Source: an uncultured Ruminococcus sp.
GTDB taxonomy: Bacteria; Bacillota; Clostridia; Oscillospirales; Ruminococcaceae
NCBI GenBank assembly: GCA_947175005.1
Contig: CAMWLD010000180.1
Location: 1-5,271 of the forward strand
Length of the DNA stretch: 5,271 bases
Direction: 5' to 3'
A model generated the notes under the pieces. The model was given only the letters and a program-made list of their open reading frames with translations, did no database searches and was not told the origin of the DNA. The translations under genes were made by a program, and so were the position numbers. Of the stretch, positions 1 to 5,269 are shown one piece after another (the first letter of the stretch is position 1; every line of letters starts with the position of its first letter).

Positions 1-29
1 TTAATAATTAATAGTTAATAATTAATAAT
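1..29. repeat. Left inverted heptad array, TTAATAA x 4.1
   Basis: Four and a bit tandem copies of the 7-bp unit TTAATAA with a single interruption (G at 14). The array may continue to the left of the window. Its reverse complement matches 183-211 at 28 of 29 positions, so it forms the left arm of an inverted pair enclosing 153 bp. Seen directly in the sequence. Whether it is a mobile-element end, a slippage-prone microsatellite or both is inference. Confidence 0.8.
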
Positions 30-103
30 GAGTTTTGGGTTTGCACAAAGAAAAATAAAATAATGTGCAGTAAATTTGTAAAAAATATTTTTGCATAAAG
101 CTA

Positions 104-132
104 TTGACAAGAGGAGAAAAATATGTTATAAT
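104..132 (+). promoter_or_regulatory. Consensus extended -10 promoter reading right (antisense to the endonuclease-like gene)
   Basis: TTGACA at 104-109, a 17-bp spacer and TATAAT at 127-132, preceded by TG at 124-125 (TGTTATAAT, an extended -10). Both hexamers match the sigma-A consensus exactly. The expected start of transcription is near 139. No plus-strand gene follows. Transcription would cross a short inverted repeat (ATGCTT 153-158 / AAGCAT 169-174) and the heptad array at 181-213, then enter the endonuclease-like gene in the antisense direction. A seven-codon frame (ATG 153 to TAG 176) has no good ribosome site and is not called as a gene. The promoter match is strong; activity and product are unknown. 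Confidence 0.75.
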
Positions 133-180
133 TATCATAGAGAAAATACATAATGCTTAGCGCACAAGAAGCATAGATAA

Positions 181-213
181 TAATTATTAATTATTAATTA
201 TTAATTATTAATT
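181..213. repeat. Right inverted heptad array, AATTATT x 4.7
   Basis: A perfect period of 7 bp over 33 bp (unit AATTATT, the reverse complement of the left array's unit). Because 7 is one more than a multiple of 3, the TAA within the unit falls in all three plus-strand frames, and TAA also occurs in all three minus-strand frames. The array is therefore a stop in every frame. It supplies the last residues (LIINN and part of the preceding Gln) and the TAA stop (194-196) of the minus-strand endonuclease-like gene. Confidence 0.85.
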
Positions 214-1060
214 GCTTGTAGTGGTTCTGCATTTGTGCTGCGTCCTCCGTCTGCGTGCCCGAGCTTTCGCAGATTATGGTGGGGGACCAGCCCCGACGGT
301 AAATTTCCTCCAAAAGCGGCTCATAATCGGGACCGAAGCCATTGTTATTTTCAAAGGTAAGGTGACGCTTTTCGCCTCCCGGGACGGTGAATTCTATTTT
401 TGAAAAATGGCTGTGGAAAACACTTGCTCTGTCCTGCCCGAGGCCGTTTTCCATAAGATCGAGCATTTTGGCGTAGTCCTCTTTGCACGTTATCCCGCCG
501 AAGGTGCGGGCGTTAAGGTGACCGAAATCCACCGTGGGGAGAAAGCTGTCGTCCACCTTGCATATCTCGATCACTTCTTCCAAGGTTCCCAGCTGATTTA
601 CCTTGCCCATGGTTTCCGGGCAGCAGATGATATCGGAAAGTCCCGCCTCGTCAAGGGCTTTTTTTGCTCGCTTCATGGTATCCTTTGCAAGCCGGAGAGC
701 CTCTTCACGGGAGATCTTGGCGCATGAACCGCTGTGTATGACTATCCTCTGCGCACCCATTGCCTTGGCGGCTTTGGCGGATTCGAGAATGTAGTTAATG
801 GAATTCAGCCGTTTTTCCTCGTCCGTTCCCGAAAGGGAGATGAAATAGGGGGCGTGGAGTGAAAGGGTCATGTTTGCATTTTTGAAAGCAGCGCCTATTT
901 CCTCCGCTGCCTTTTGGGAGATCCTTACTCCCTGACCGCATTGGTATTCCAAATGAGTGAGACCGAATTTTGATAAGTATTCGGGCATTTGAACAGATTT
1001 TTTATAGCCCATGGTTTTAAAGCTGTCTCCGCTTCCTGCGGGGCCGAATGTTGCCGACAT
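194..1060 (-). CDS. Endonuclease IV-like TIM-barrel protein (AP endonuclease family 2), 288 aa
   Basis: Probable member of the Nfo/AP endonuclease 2 superfamily: cytoplasmic, zinc-dependent TIM barrels that in the classical case cut DNA 5' of abasic sites. At 288 aa it is about as long as E. coli Nfo (285). Ligand-like residues stand at the expected places: H69 (LSLHAPY), H109 (IVIHSGS), E149 (CCPET), D178 and H181 (VDFGH), H216 (FHSHFSK), H233 (EKRHL) and E265 (IICESS). The Asp that precedes the His in the E. coli D-R-H motif is K231 here, so one expected zinc ligand is missing. The HLNDSK-type segment is changed to HSHFSK. True AP endonuclease activity is therefore uncertain; a sugar-isomerase-like or divergent role is possible. 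The ATG at 1060 has AAGGA at 1074-1070, 9 nt upstream. A 115-bp gap separates it from the membrane-protein gene upstream; I found no well-spaced promoter there. The 3' end lies in the heptad array. Confidence 0.88.
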   Translation of the reverse strand: MSATFGPAGSGDSFKTMGYKKSVQMPEYLSKFGLTHLEYQCGQGVRISQKAAEEIGAAFKNANMTLSLHAPYFISLSGTDEEKRLNSINYILESAKAAKAMGAQRIVIHSGSCAKISREEALRLAKDTMKRAKKALDEAGLSDIICCPETMGKVNQLGTLEEVIEICKVDDSFLPTVDFGHLNARTFGGITCKEDYAKMLDLMENGLGQDRASVFHSHFSKIEFTVPGGEKRHLTFENNNGFGPDYEPLLEEIYRRGWSPTIICESSGTQTEDAAQMQNHYKQLIINN

Positions 1061-1175
1061 GAAAACACATCCTTATATTTTAATTTTGAAGCAAAGCGCA
1101 TACACTTTGTCTGTCAATCAGAAAGCTCAAGGGCTTTTATGAGCAATTTCCTGAAATCTCCTTTTTCAAGGCTGT

Positions 1176-2606
1176 TTACAGGCGCAGCGGATTGTTGTAA
1201 AGATCCGCAAAATAGGCAATTCCGAACATAACATTCAAGACGTATATTATCAAAGGAACAGTTACAGACTTATCCTTCCCAAACAGCGGCTTTATCCAGT
1301 CGACCGCCGTAAAGCAGAAAACTATAGTTAGACCCGTAAGAAAACCCCACCCGAAATTGCCGTCTATCATTCTGCTTCCCTGTTCATACAATATAGCATA
1401 TTCGTATGCCCCGCAGCCAAAGGACAGCCATGCAAAGCCCAATGCAAGCTTGTTATTTATGCACTTTCGGGAAAATAAGAGATACGCCAAGGGGAATGTG
1501 CAGCCTATAAGAAACGAAATGGGTATATTTTGAGTATTCATTCGCCATACTGTAAAAAATCCAAGCGCAATGCCTCCGTCACTTGCAGTGCTTGAAGAAA
1601 AAAAGGCATTCAAAAAAATAATTATGCAGTATAATACCGCCGGGACGCAGCTAAGGATATACCGGGCGGCAAATGCCAGGTTCTTTCCCTTAGATTTTAT
1701 AAACATAAAAGTAAGCATTAAACCCGCCGCAGGTATAAATATCTGAATGAATGAGGGCTTTGCCGCCGTGCTGAGAAGTAAATACACCCCCGACCGCACA
1801 AAATCCGAGGTTTGCAGCTTCTTCCCGTTTTCATGCTTTTCCACAAGTCTTATAAACAAATATGTGCATATCAGAGCGAAAGGATAGCTGCTGACTATAG
1901 TGGGATTATGCCATATATTCGGCGTCCCCTGTCCGTTATGCCGGAATAAGCTGTACCAGGGAATGTAAAAGGGCTGCAAAAACATAAAGGAGAATGCCAG
2001 AAGGTCAATATATTTTATATATTTCAAAGTTGCTTCCTTGTTGAAAGACACCATAAGCTTTCTTATAATGCAGTATTCGGCGGTGTAAAAGCCTGCGGAT
2101 ACAATTCCTGTGCAGTACGGCGCGGGAATAAACAGCATTTTGTTCGTAAGATTCACCAAAATATGCCATATAGGATATGACATTTTAGTAAGAGAGATTT
2201 TCAGACTGCGCCAGTCAAAATCATCCAGCGCAGTCGCCGCGTGAAACGAGTAATCATAAGGTTCTTTGAGCATCAGTTCATACATTATAAAAAAAAGCAC
2301 TGCACAGCAAATTATATGTAACGGGTCAAAGGGTATCTCTGTATCAAAAACCTTGAATATTTTTTTTAGTTCTGCTCCGAACTTCGTTCTCAGAATTGCC
2401 GTTGCCGCAGCGTAAAAACAACATGTATACAAAGCCATTCGCACACCGAATGCCGCAGGGAAACGGTCATAATCGCAAAAAACAGTCACCGCATTAAAGG
2501 TGCGCAGCAAAGCAAACGCATAGCCGAGCACAAGGCTCGCAGCCAAAAAAATCAGCTGTTCGACAACCGTTTTTTTGCTTAGCGGCTTTTTCAGAATATT
2601 GTTCAT
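1176..2606 (-). CDS. Polytopic integral membrane protein of unknown function, 476 aa
   Basis: I do not recognise this protein by name. It has about 11-13 hydrophobic segments, for example near residues 16-36, 53-71, 94-112, 160-182, 199-219, 238-253, 274-302, 316-337, 362-378, 386-406, 418-438 and 448-468. Polar motifs that look conserved stand between helices: CDYDRFP (44-50), GTPNIWHNPT (227-236) and MIDGNFGWGF (413-422). Many helices with aromatic and acidic loops recall GT-C type glycosyltransferases or polysaccharide membrane enzymes, but that is a weak inference. The frame stays open to a TTG at 2651, but GGAGG at 2617-2613 sits 6 nt before the ATG at 2606, so I start there. The gene looks more AT-rich than the ABC genes: 1861-1920 is 24/60 G+C against 32/60 for 3961-4020. 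It lies 125 bp downstream of the small-protein gene, beyond a hairpin. No good promoter of its own was found, so read-through from the ABC operon is possible. Confidence 0.85.
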   Translation of the reverse strand: MNNILKKPLSKKTVVEQLIFLAASLVLGYAFALLRTFNAVTVFCDYDRFPAAFGVRMALYTCCFYAAATAILRTKFGAELKKIFKVFDTEIPFDPLHIICCAVLFFIMYELMLKEPYDYSFHAATALDDFDWRSLKISLTKMSYPIWHILVNLTNKMLFIPAPYCTGIVSAGFYTAEYCIIRKLMVSFNKEATLKYIKYIDLLAFSFMFLQPFYIPWYSLFRHNGQGTPNIWHNPTIVSSYPFALICTYLFIRLVEKHENGKKLQTSDFVRSGVYLLLSTAAKPSFIQIFIPAAGLMLTFMFIKSKGKNLAFAARYILSCVPAVLYCIIIFLNAFFSSSTASDGGIALGFFTVWRMNTQNIPISFLIGCTFPLAYLLFSRKCINNKLALGFAWLSFGCGAYEYAILYEQGSRMIDGNFGWGFLTGLTIVFCFTAVDWIKPLFGKDKSVTVPLIIYVLNVMFGIAYFADLYNNPLRL

Positions 2607-2612
2607 AATGAT

Positions 2613-2617
2613 CCTCC
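2613..2617 (-). promoter_or_regulatory. Strong Shine-Dalgarno site fixing the membrane-protein start
   Basis: Minus-strand GGAGG lies 6 nt upstream of the ATG at 2606. In the longer TTG-initiated frame this site would fall inside the coding sequence (residues WRI), which argues that translation starts at 2606. Confidence 0.8.
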
Positions 2618-2682
2618 AACATAATATTATCTTTAAGGAAACGCTTATCAAATCATTTTAGTTTATAAATGGCTATGGGAGC

Positions 2683-2715
2683 GGCTTTTCCTCCGCCGCA
2701 GGCGAAGAAAAAGCC
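2683..2715 (-). terminator. 15-bp, 3-nt-loop RNA hairpin after the ABC operon; terminator, processing or stability element
   Basis: In the minus-strand RNA, 2715-2701 pairs with 2697-2683 over 15 consecutive positions (13 Watson-Crick, two G-U) around a 3-nt UGC loop. Read as plus-strand RNA the same two positions become C-A mismatches, so the structure fits a minus-strand transcript better. It begins 17 nt after the TAG of the small-protein gene and ends 77 nt before the next ATG. The bases that follow (GCUCCCAUAGCC) are not U-rich, so it is not a textbook intrinsic terminator. A 3'-end stabiliser, RNase site or partial terminator that tunes read-through into the membrane-protein gene is equally possible. 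Confidence 0.5.
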
Positions 2716-2731
2716 TTTGATCGGCAGTTCC

Positions 2732-3013
2732 CTAAAAAAAGATACTGTTCCCCTTATCCTTTCCAATGTCGTCCTGTTTTTCCGAAAGCTCCCTGGCTTT
2801 GAGAAAATTTTCCTTTTTCCGCCTGTAATTTATAAAAGTAAGTATCACCGAAAACATTGCCGCTCCTGTAATAATGCACAGCGTGCCCGTATTCAGCGAC
2901 AGCTTTTCATGCAAATACCAAAGCGCCGCCGCCGCCGCCGCAAGAACAGCGGCAGCACCGGCAAGCATATAATTTTTTCTTAGCTTAGGTTCATAGGGTT
3001 CATGTAATTTCAT
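2732..3013 (-). CDS. Small protein with two membrane helices, third gene of the ABC operon, 93 aa
   Basis: Unrecognised small membrane protein. It has a charged N-terminus (MKLHEPYEPKLRKNY), helix 1 at about residues 17-34 (very Ala-rich), a short loop, helix 2 at about 43-61, then a charged tail of about 30 residues rich in Lys, Glu and Asp. Hydrophobic helices followed by the basic YRRKK (63-67) suggest a cytoplasmic C-terminus. The ATG at 3013 has AAAAGG at 3030-3025, 11 nt away, which is a long spacing. An alternative GTG at 3049 shares four bases with the permease stop (GTGA) and has AAAGG 7 nt upstream; it would give 105 aa and direct translational coupling. The longer frame running back to 3157 overlaps the permease in another frame and is not credible. 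Its place 32 nt after the permease suggests an accessory or regulatory subunit of the exporter, but no homology supports a specific role. Confidence 0.75.
   Translation of the reverse strand: MKLHEPYEPKLRKNYMLAGAAAVLAAAAAALWYLHEKLSLNTGTLCIITGAAMFSVILTFINYRRKKENFLKARELSEKQDDIGKDKGNSIFF
2924..2941. repeat. (CGC)6 triplet microsatellite inside a membrane helix
   Basis: Six perfect triplets on the plus strand read as six consecutive GCG Ala codons within helix 1 of the small membrane protein (residues 25-30). Slippage here would add or remove single Ala residues without breaking the frame. Confidence 0.8.
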
Positions 3014-3045
3014 AATATAAAAAACCTTTTCATAAAGAGAATAGT

Positions 3046-4383
3046 TCACTGCGCAGCCTTTTCCCGTTTCTTGCCCTTTGCTTTCCCGGTCCCCATGGAG
3101 AATGACATGGTAAACAGTCTGTCCGTGGTGAACATTCTGACCGCCAGGTACATACAAATCAAAAAGAATATCAGCTGATAAACAAGCCCGCCCCAGAATA
3201 TCCCCATATGCCCGAACATTATATTGTTAAGGGCTGTATAAGTATGAGTGAACGGGATAAGGTACATTACCAGCTTCGGCACGGGAGAAAGACTGTTCAC
3301 GTCCGCAAACATGGTAAGGAAAAAGGGTATCATTGTCATCATCATAACAGGCAGCGTAAGGGTCTGAACGCTTTTTACATCCGTTGCCATTGCACCCAGT
3401 ATCAGCGATATGGACAGCCCTATGGCAATTGTCAGAAAGAGCTGAACCCCGAACAGCACAATATCCCCTGCGGACAATGACATACCCAGCTGTGAAAGCG
3501 CTGCCGCCTGTGAGATACCGTCCGCAGACGTTTCCGCCGCAGACAGATCTGCCATTTCCGACTGCACTGCGCTGCCTATCATTCCCTGAATGTAGAAAAG
3601 CATTCCCACTATCATGGCTGCCGCATTCAACAGAGCCACCACCAGCGCCGCCAAAAGCTTTGCCATAAGCACCGAAAGCCTTGACACGGGAGCGCTCAGG
3701 AGAGTTTCGAGGGTCTTGTCTATCTTTTCCGTGGAGATCGCCGTCATTATCATCTGCGCCGCCATCATTACCAAAAAGAACACTGCCATGGGCGCTATCA
3801 TGGACTGGGTCATAAGCACCGACTGGAGCATATTCGCCGAGAATTCCACCGTGTTCCCGTTTGCCTCCGTATACTCCGCATAGATCATCGGCTCGTCAAG
3901 CAAAGCCAGTTCCTCTTCGGAAAGTCCCATTCGTTCGGTCCTTGTGTACTCGTCCACATAGCTGTAGATCGCATTCACCAGCGAAGATGCGGAAAGGCTG
4001 CTCATAGTGGAGGAAAGACCGCCGCCGTTTACAAGGCTCACGCATTGGAGCGCGACCTTTTCTCCGCCATTTTCAATGCTGCTGCCGAACCCCTCGGGGA
4101 TTATCACCAGGCTTTTTAGTCCCAGCTCGTCAAGGCTGCCCTCATCGGTTATCATAACAGGGTCTGCGCCGTATTCGGGCAGCGCCGCCAGCATTTTCTC
4201 CGTAAATTCCGAATTATCGAGATTTCGTATATTAACAGTGGAATTGTTGATAGCCTCGTCCATTACGCCCCCCATAAACTGCCCCAGAACTATAAACAGC
4301 AAGCAGGTGAATATTATGGAGAATATCGCCTGGGGCGACAATAATTCCTTGATCTCCTTTTTAAACAGATTGCCCAGCTTCAT
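3046..4383 (-). CDS. ABC-2 type exporter permease, NatB-like, 445 aa
   Basis: Membrane subunit of an ABC exporter, acting in the cytoplasmic membrane with the ATPase encoded just upstream. The layout is that of the NatB/ABC-2 group with a large loop after helix 1: helix 1 at about 19-37, an outside domain at about 38-193 rich in Ser, Glu and Asn, then helices near 194-215, 243-266, 307-331, 341-361 and 396-418. The stretch from T218 through K242 (EKIDKTLETLLSAPVSR, then MAK) is the typical ABC-2 coupling segment after helix 2. A second polar loop (272-305) separates helices 3 and 4. The tail is basic (GKAKGKKREK). The ATG at 4383 overlaps the ATPase gene by 23 nt and has AGGGG almost adjacent (4389-4385) and AAAGGA further up (4402-4397). 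A TTG at 4404 in the same frame is less likely. Overlap implies translational coupling. NatB exports Na+, but relatives export peptides, antibiotics or lipids, so no substrate is assigned. Confidence 0.92.
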   Translation of the reverse strand: MKLGNLFKKEIKELLSPQAIFSIIFTCLLFIVLGQFMGGVMDEAINNSTVNIRNLDNSEFTEKMLAALPEYGADPVMITDEGSLDELGLKSLVIIPEGFGSSIENGGEKVALQCVSLVNGGGLSSTMSSLSASSLVNAIYSYVDEYTRTERMGLSEEELALLDEPMIYAEYTEANGNTVEFSANMLQSVLMTQSMIAPMAVFFLVMMAAQMIMTAISTEKIDKTLETLLSAPVSRLSVLMAKLLAALVVALLNAAAMIVGMLFYIQGMIGSAVQSEMADLSAAETSADGISQAAALSQLGMSLSAGDIVLFGVQLFLTIAIGLSISLILGAMATDVKSVQTLTLPVMMMTMIPFFLTMFADVNSLSPVPKLVMYLIPFTHTYTALNNIMFGHMGIFWGGLVYQLIFFLICMYLAVRMFTTDRLFTMSFSMGTGKAKGKKREKAAQ

Positions 4384-5113
4384 TCCCCTGCACCGTCCTT
4401 TCAAAAACTTCCTCTAAATTCGCCGCATTGAACTTGGATTTAAGCTCGTCAATAGTTCCCACGGCCATAAGCTGCCCGTGCGCCATTATGCCCACTCTGT
4501 CGGAAACATACTCTATTTCCAGCATATTGTGGGAGGAAAGCAGGAAGCTCATGCCCTCCTCCTTGGCAAGCTTTTTTATGGTCTTGCGTATGTCCAGCGC
4601 ATTTATAACGTCAAGCCCCGAGGTAGCCTCGTCCATTATGGCAAGCTTGGGTCTTGTCATTACCGCTCTTGACAAAAGCAGCTTTCTTATCATTCCCCTT
4701 GAATATCCCCCTATCTTTTCCTCCAGCCTGTCTCCCAGGCCGCACATTTCCACGCCCCTGCGGACGTACTTTTCTATTGTATCATTATCCGTGGAAAAAA
4801 GCCCCGCCATAAAATAAAGATAGTCTATCCCTTTCATGCTCTTGTAAGCCCCTGCCTCATCGGGCAGATAGGTAATGCATTCCCGCACCTTGTCGGGTTC
4901 TTTTACAACGCTGTGACCGTCCACAAAAGCGTCCCCGTCCGTGGGGGTTATCAGTGTGGAGATCATTCTTATAGTGGTGGTTTTCCCTGCTCCGTTAGGG
5001 CCTATAAGGGCGAATATTTCCCCCTCGCCTACCGTGAAGTTCACATTATCCGCTGCCAATATGCCTTTTTTGTAGCTTTTCGACAGCCCCTCAACTTTTA
5101 AAACCTCGTTCAC
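4361..5113 (-). CDS. ABC exporter ATP-binding protein, NatA/CcmA-like, 250 aa
   Basis: Cytoplasmic ATPase that powers the adjacent permease. Motifs in order: Walker A GPNGAGKTT (38-46); Q-loop region YLPDEAG (82-88), with D85 where Gln is usual; signature GYSRGM (136-141), the NatA-type variant of LSGGQ; Walker B and catalytic Glu LAIMDE (157-162); D-loop SGLD (165-168); switch His H195 (SSHNM). Length is normal for a single-domain ABC ATPase of an ABC-2 exporter. The start is GTG at 5113 with a strong AGAGGGAG site at 5124-5117; the ATG two bases upstream is out of frame and meets a stop at once. First gene of the operon, with a near-consensus promoter about 24 nt upstream of the start codon. 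It ends inside the permease gene. Confidence 0.95.
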   Translation of the reverse strand: MNEVLKVEGLSKSYKKGILAADNVNFTVGEGEIFALIGPNGAGKTTTIRMISTLITPTDGDAFVDGHSVVKEPDKVRECITYLPDEAGAYKSMKGIDYLYFMAGLFSTDNDTIEKYVRRGVEMCGLGDRLEEKIGGYSRGMIRKLLLSRAVMTRPKLAIMDEATSGLDVINALDIRKTIKKLAKEEGMSFLLSSHNMLEIEYVSDRVGIMAHGQLMAVGTIDELKSKFNAANLEEVFERTVQGNEAGQSV

Positions 5114-5143
5114 ATTCTCCCTCTTTTCGGTTTACTTTATTTA

Positions 5144-5172
5144 ATTATAACATTTCCCCCGATATATTTCAA
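5144..5172 (-). promoter_or_regulatory. Promoter of the ABC exporter operon
   Basis: Read on the minus strand: TTGAAA (5172-5167), a 17-bp spacer and TATAAT (5149-5144) with TG one base upstream (TGTTATAAT, an extended -10). The predicted start near 5137 gives a leader of about 24 nt that contains the Shine-Dalgarno site. No leader structure is visible, so regulation, if any, probably acts at the upstream DNA repeats. Confidence 0.8.
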
Positions 5173-5180
5173 GAGCTTAT

Positions 5181-5201
5181 GGGAATTTTAATTAAATTCC
5201 C
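5181..5201. promoter_or_regulatory. 21-bp near-palindrome, candidate operator between divergent promoters
   Basis: GGGAATTT at 5181-5188 is the reverse complement of AAATTCCC at 5194-5201, with a 5-bp centre. It lies 8 bp upstream of the -35 box of the ABC promoter (about -44 to -64) and 39 bp before the -35 box of the rightward promoter. The position suits an activator of the ABC operon or a shared regulator encoded to the right. The symmetry is seen directly; a bound protein is inference. Confidence 0.5.
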
Positions 5202-5218
5202 CAAAATTTTAATGAAAT
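5184..5218. repeat. Two 14-bp direct repeats 21 bp apart
   Basis: AATTTTAATTAAAT (5184-5197) and AATTTTAATGAAAT (5205-5218) match at 13 of 14 bases and start exactly 21 bp apart, about two helical turns, so the same face would be presented twice. The first copy lies inside the palindrome at 5181-5201. This could be a tandem regulator site or an UP-like AT-rich element. AT-richness raises the odds of chance similarity. Confidence 0.45.
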
Positions 5219-5240
5219 CATGTGCAATCCAAATAAAATA

Positions 5241-5269
5241 TTGACTTTTGAGTATAAATGCGGTATAAT
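5241..5269 (+). promoter_or_regulatory. Divergent promoter reading right, out of the window
   Basis: TTGACT at 5241-5246, a 17-bp spacer and TATAAT at 5264-5269. One base differs from the sigma-A consensus. Transcription would start just beyond the window, so the gene it drives is not visible. The back-to-back arrangement with the ABC operon often indicates a regulator or sensor gene, but that cannot be tested here. Confidence 0.7.

Noticed and set aside
42..69. TGCACA (42-47) / TGTGCA (64-69) inverted repeat, with another TGTGCA at 5221-5226 near the rightward promoter
   Set aside because: Six-base matches at different distances from their promoters are expected by chance and show no consistent geometry.
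153..174. Inverted repeat ATGCTT/AAGCAT as a terminator for the minus-strand genes
   Set aside because: The stem is only 6 bp with a 10-nt loop and the minus-strand bases that follow are not a U-run.
153..176. Seven-codon frame (MLSAQEA) downstream of the promoter at 104-132
   Set aside because: Only a weak purine stretch precedes it and it is too short to distinguish from chance; it overlaps a small inverted repeat.
407..727. Plus-strand open frame of 106 aa, and others at 212-403, 603-794 and 989-1231
   Set aside because: They lie wholly or mostly opposite the endonuclease-like gene, whose protein motifs are clear. None has a recognisable domain or a persuasive ribosome site.
1089..1117. 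TTGACA on the minus strand (1117-1112) as a promoter for the endonuclease-like gene
   Set aside because: With a 16-18 bp spacer the -10 position reads about TTGCTT or TGCTTC; the better AT-rich hexamer is 29 bp away.
2634..2650. Catabolite-response (cre-like) site around AAGCGTTTCC
   Set aside because: The core AAGCGTTT fits, but the outer bases of the consensus do not, and no convincing promoter is positioned for it.
2624..2651. TTGATA-N16-TAATAT promoter for the membrane-protein gene
   Set aside because: The predicted start of transcription would fall on the Shine-Dalgarno site itself, leaving almost no leader.
3208..4417. Several plus-strand open frames opposite the permease gene (up to 136 aa)
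   Set aside because: They overlap each other and a well-supported permease on the other strand; their sequences are low-complexity antisense translations.
4428..4817. Plus-strand 129-aa frame rich in Ser opposite the ABC ATPase
   Set aside because: It is antisense to the conserved Walker B, signature and switch motifs of the ATPase, so its openness follows from that gene's codon use.
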